Below, in pieces: positions 6,628 through 8,459 of a DNA stretch of 8,459 nt. Each line of letters opens with the position of its first letter. Positions within the stretch are counted from its first letter, which is position 1. A program made the translations under genes and the position numbers. Origin of the DNA: Chloroflexota bacterium (GTDB lineage Bacteria; Chloroflexota; Anaerolineae; B4-G1); assembly GCA_024232355.1 (NCBI GenBank), contig JAAEPW010000704.1, positions 1-8,459 of the forward strand, given 5' to 3'. Under the pieces are notes generated by a model. The model was not told where the DNA came from. It searched no databases and saw nothing but the letters and a program-made list of their open reading frames with translations.

Positions 6628-6633
6628 ATTATA
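6628..6633 (-). promoter_or_regulatory. Possible -10 box of the template RNA
   Basis: A perfect TATAAT on the minus strand, about 48 bases upstream of the TR start. No convincing -35 hexamer stands 16-18 bases further upstream, and there is no extended -10 TGn. It would start a transcript near 6621, just ahead of the two leader stems. Read-through from the target gene is the alternative source of the template RNA. Confidence 0.35.
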
Positions 6634-6662
6634 CGCCAAGTCTCAAATTTCGCCAGTCGCGA

Positions 6663-6729
6663 CTGTGCTCCGCACAGATTCAATTGTTGGGGGAGGGAGG
6701 CCCCTCCCCCAAGCGACCGCAACGGTCGC
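6663..6729. other. Cluster of three perfect hairpins between target gene and TR
   Basis: Three adjacent stems lie downstream of the target stop codon on the minus strand. They are GCGACCG/CGGTCGC (6713-6719 with 6723-6729, 3-base loop), TTGGGGGAGG/CCTCCCCCAA (6687-6696 with 6703-6712, 6-base loop) and CTGTGC/GCACAG (6663-6668 with 6672-6677, 3-base loop). DGRs often have a GC-rich hairpin or cruciform just after the VR that promotes retrohoming. These begin about 70 bases past the VR edge, further than in the phage BPP-1 case. They may instead, or also, act as a transcription stop, although no T-run follows. Confidence 0.6.
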
Positions 6730-6752
6730 CCCCCTCCCCAGAGTACAGGGTA

Positions 6753-6783
6753 TCAGAGGGTTCAGAGTTCAGAGGGTTCAGAG
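6753..6783. repeat. Tandem 15-bp microrepeat over the target stop codon
   Basis: TCAGAGGGTTCAGAG occurs at 6753-6767 and again at 6769-6783. The target's TGA stop (plus-strand 6762-6764) falls inside the first copy. The last residues of the protein (about 556-564) are therefore repeat-encoded and unlikely to be part of the folded domain. Confidence 0.75.
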
Positions 6784-8459
6784 GCCAGAGGTTTGAGAGA
6801 GAAAGGAGCCACCACCACACGAAAACCGTAGTCGTCGAAGCGATCGTTCTGGGTGTCGTGGTGCCGATAAGTGGAACGCGCGTAGTCATCGCCGTCTTCG
6901 AAGGAACCGCCGCGCAACACCCGGCTACCAGTCGAACCCATATCCTCACGTCCATCATCAGCCTGATAAGGATAGCTCTTCTTCAAACTGCTGGTCCACT
7001 CCCAGACGTTGCCTGCCATATCCACACATCCATACGGGCTGTCTCCAGCCGGGCTATACTTGCCCACCGGCGTCGTGGTGCCGATGTCGGACTCTCTCGT
7101 GTTGCACTTGTCCTTGTCAAACCCGTTGCCCCACGGATACTCGCGCTTTTTGCCTCCCGATTTTTCCTCATCCTTTCCAACCAAACGACCCACCACTTGT
7201 TGCAACCGCCCTCGGTCTCTTTCCTCCCAACTTGCCGCTTTTTCCCACTGGGCCTCTGTCAACATCCGCATTCCAGCCCATGCAGCATAGTCACGGGCAT
7301 CGTACCAGGAAACACTCACTACAGGATGGTCGGATTTGCCATCCGGAACGTCAAAAGGCTGCCCAACGTCATTCCTGTACCGTTTGTACTCGGCGTTGGT
7401 CACCGGGTACTTGGCGATGTAGTAAGCGTCCAGAGTTACCTCGTGGGCCGGTTTCTCGTTGCTCTGACTGCTATTGTCATCCCCCATAATGAACGGTCCC
7501 GCCGGAACATAGCACTCGTACACCAATCGCTCGCGCCACGTGCCGTCGGGCTGCAACCGCTCCAGCGCGTGAATGGCAGTCACACGCACCTGGGGATAGT
7601 CGTCCTTGAGCATTTCTGCGAGCGGTCCGGCAAAACGTTCTCCCAATTCGCCCAGGGCAACCACGGCAGCGGCGCGCGTGTCAAAATTGTTGGATTTTAG
7701 CCCATCCCGCGCAATGTCATCCACCGGCACGTCACCCTCGCGGGCGCGCTCGAACCAGTAGGCCACCTCGTGCCCGGCGGCCAAGGCCGAACGGAATAAG
7801 AGTTCCAGTTCGTCAGGCGTAAGGCGCCGCAGCCCCTCGCGCTGCTCGTGGATCATTTTGAGCGCCGCCGGTTCGATCAACTTGTCCAGGATGCGATAGC
7901 TCTCCAACTCGCGCCGCAGCAGCTCGCGCACCAGCTTGGTCTGCATCTCTCCCTCGTCGATCCAGGTGGCGATCTCGGCCGCGATATAGTCGTGGGCCAG
8001 CTCGTAGAGTGCGCCCTCCCTCGCCTGAGAAGCAGCGGTGAAACTGCGCAGCAGGCGCAGGTCGACCAATGCCTGCCGTGTGGCGTGCAAGCGGTTTACG
8101 TCCCTTGAATTGTCGGGGTCAAAATCGGGGTCAGCCTCGGCCATTCCGGCCACCATCTCGGCATCGTTCAACGCCGCCTTGGTCGCCTGGCTGGTAACCA
8201 GCACTTTGAGCAGCGCCTCGGCCACGGCGCGGTCGCCGCCCCGTTCGGGCGCGTCGTCCAGCGCGTCCTTGACGTAATCGGCCAGGATATCGCCCGCGCC
8301 GCCCAACTCGCGGTAGAGGTCGAACGTCAGTGCTAGTTCGGGCGGCGTCCAGTCCTTTCCGGCGGCCCCTTCGGCGGGCGGCTTGAGGCCCGCTTGGGCG
8401 AGTGCCTGCCGGTAGAGGCGGTCCATCACGATCTGGAGCGAGGGCGGCGGGATCAACCC
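6762..8459 (-). CDS. DGR target: STAND-type NTPase tail, HEAT and FGE-sulfatase protein (5' end outside window)
   Basis: The 3' part of a larger gene; the frame is open to the right edge, so the N-terminus is missing. Residues are counted from the TTG at 8454-8456. Residues 1-165 (PSLQIVMDRLY, ELGGAGDILADYVKDAL, LLKVLVTSQ, RLLRSF, YELAHDYIAAEIATWID) resemble the segment that follows the P-loop ATPase in bacterial STAND proteins. Residues 253-303 are one to two HEAT-like repeats. Residues about 313-552 form an FGE-sulfatase (formylglycine-generating-enzyme-like, C-type-lectin fold) domain: [73 protein letters not shown] and GFRVVVA. The variable repeat encodes about 511-552. The likely role is a receptor-like conflict or immune ATPase whose C-terminal sensor is diversified; enzymatic formylglycine synthesis is unlikely. 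The effector domain and Walker motifs would lie beyond the right edge. Confidence 0.92.
   Translation of the reverse strand, partial: GLIPPPSLQIVMDRLYRQALAQAGLKPPAEGAAGKDWTPPELALTFDLYRELGGAGDILADYVKDALDDAPERGGDRAVAEALLKVLVTSQATKAALNDAEMVAGMAEADPDFDPDNSRDVNRLHATRQALVDLRLLRSFTAASQAREGALYELAHDYIAAEIATWIDEGEMQTKLVRELLRRELESYRILDKLIEPAALKMIHEQREGLRRLTPDELELLFRSALAAGHEVAYWFERAREGDVPVDDIARDGLKSNNFDTRAAAVVALGELGERFAGPLAEMLKDDYPQVRVTAIHALERLQPDGTWRERLVYECYVPAGPFIMGDDNSSQSNEKPAHEVTLDAYYIAKYPVTNAEYKRYRNDVGQPFDVPDGKSDHPVVSVSWYDARDYAAWAGMRMLTEAQWEKAASWEERDRGRLQQVVGRLVGKDEEKSGGKKREYPWGNGFDKDKCNTRESDIGTTTPVGKYSPAGDSPYGCVDMAGNVWEWTSSLKKSYPYQADDGREDMGSTGSRVLRGGSFEDGDDYARSTYRHHDTQNDRFDDYGFRVVVAPFSLKPLASEPSEL
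6799..6925 (-). repeat. DGR variable repeat (VR) in the target gene
   Basis: Gapless partner of the TR, at a constant offset of 345 bases. Relative to the TR the coding strand shows seven A-to-G, five A-to-T and three A-to-C changes and nothing else. Eleven of the 12 template Asn codons are altered (target residues 521 Asp, 522 Gly, 523 Asp, 525 Tyr, 532 His, 533 His, 534 Asp, 538 Asp, 540 Phe, 542 Asp, 543 Tyr; Asn537 unchanged). One change is silent (Thr529), and one outside the Asn codons gives His to Pro at 551. The constant scaffold residues (ARSTYR, GFRVVVA) are untouched. In this fold the variable residues are expected on the ligand-binding face. Confidence 0.95.

Noticed and set aside
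6303..6722. The 139-codon minus-strand frame containing the template repeat, as a protein
   Set aside because: Only the TR part resembles a protein, and that is explained by homology to the target; the rest is hairpin and low-complexity sequence, and templates need no translation.
6684..7700. Long plus-strand frame of 338 codons
   Set aside because: It is antisense to the FGE-sulfatase gene, whose domain motifs are unmistakable on the other strand.

Overview
The window reads as a bacterial accessory or defence-type region with moderate-to-high GC. Every convincing gene lies on the minus strand. The gene content (a STAND-type NTPase tail fused to HEAT repeats and an FGE-sulfatase domain, a stomatin-like protein, a retron-like reverse transcriptase, and long arrays of degenerate non-coding repeats) would fit a filamentous or multicellular lineage such as Chloroflexota. 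No marker gene fixes the taxonomy, so that is only an inference.

Layout from left to right. (1) About 150-3262 is a non-coding array of imperfect ~185-bp tandem repeats. A 12-bp element (TTAGGGTGCAAG) and its reverse complement alternate along it. A different repeated element interrupts the array near 1286-1535. (2) 3414-5040 is a tight minus-strand operon: an SPFH/band-7 protein followed 4 bases later by a 303-aa reverse transcriptase with retron hallmarks (NAxxH-type NARQH, QGAPTSP, YGDD, ITG). (3) 5053-5927 is intergenic. It holds perfect hairpins and a second copy of the element that interrupts the array, so the RT operon is bracketed by direct repeats about 4.2 kb apart. (4) 5928-6134 may encode a very small zinc-ribbon-like protein. 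(5) 6262-6762 is the template locus of a diversity-generating retroelement (DGR), with hairpins on both sides of the template repeat (TR). (6) 6762-8459 is the 3' part of the DGR target gene. It runs off the right edge and carries the variable repeat (VR) in its last codons.

The key result can be read base by base. TR 6454-6580 and VR 6799-6925 align over 127 bp without gaps and differ at 15 positions. At all 15, the coding-strand base in TR is adenine. This is the DGR signature of adenine-specific mutagenic retrohoming. It has rewritten 11 of 12 Asn codons in the ligand-face segment of an FGE-sulfatase (C-type-lectin fold) domain, which is attached to what looks like the end of a STAND NTPase. 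The likely role is a receptor-type conflict or immune protein whose sensor tip is diversified by reverse transcription.

The puzzle is that the only RT in the window does not look like a DGR RT. It has the QGxxxSP motif and retron signatures instead of the DGR form of motif 4. Either a DGR RT lies outside the window and acts on this TR, or two retroelements (a DGR and an undescribed RT-SPFH/retron-like unit) sit side by side, or the retron-like RT has been recruited to the DGR. The third option would be the most novel and is the least supported.
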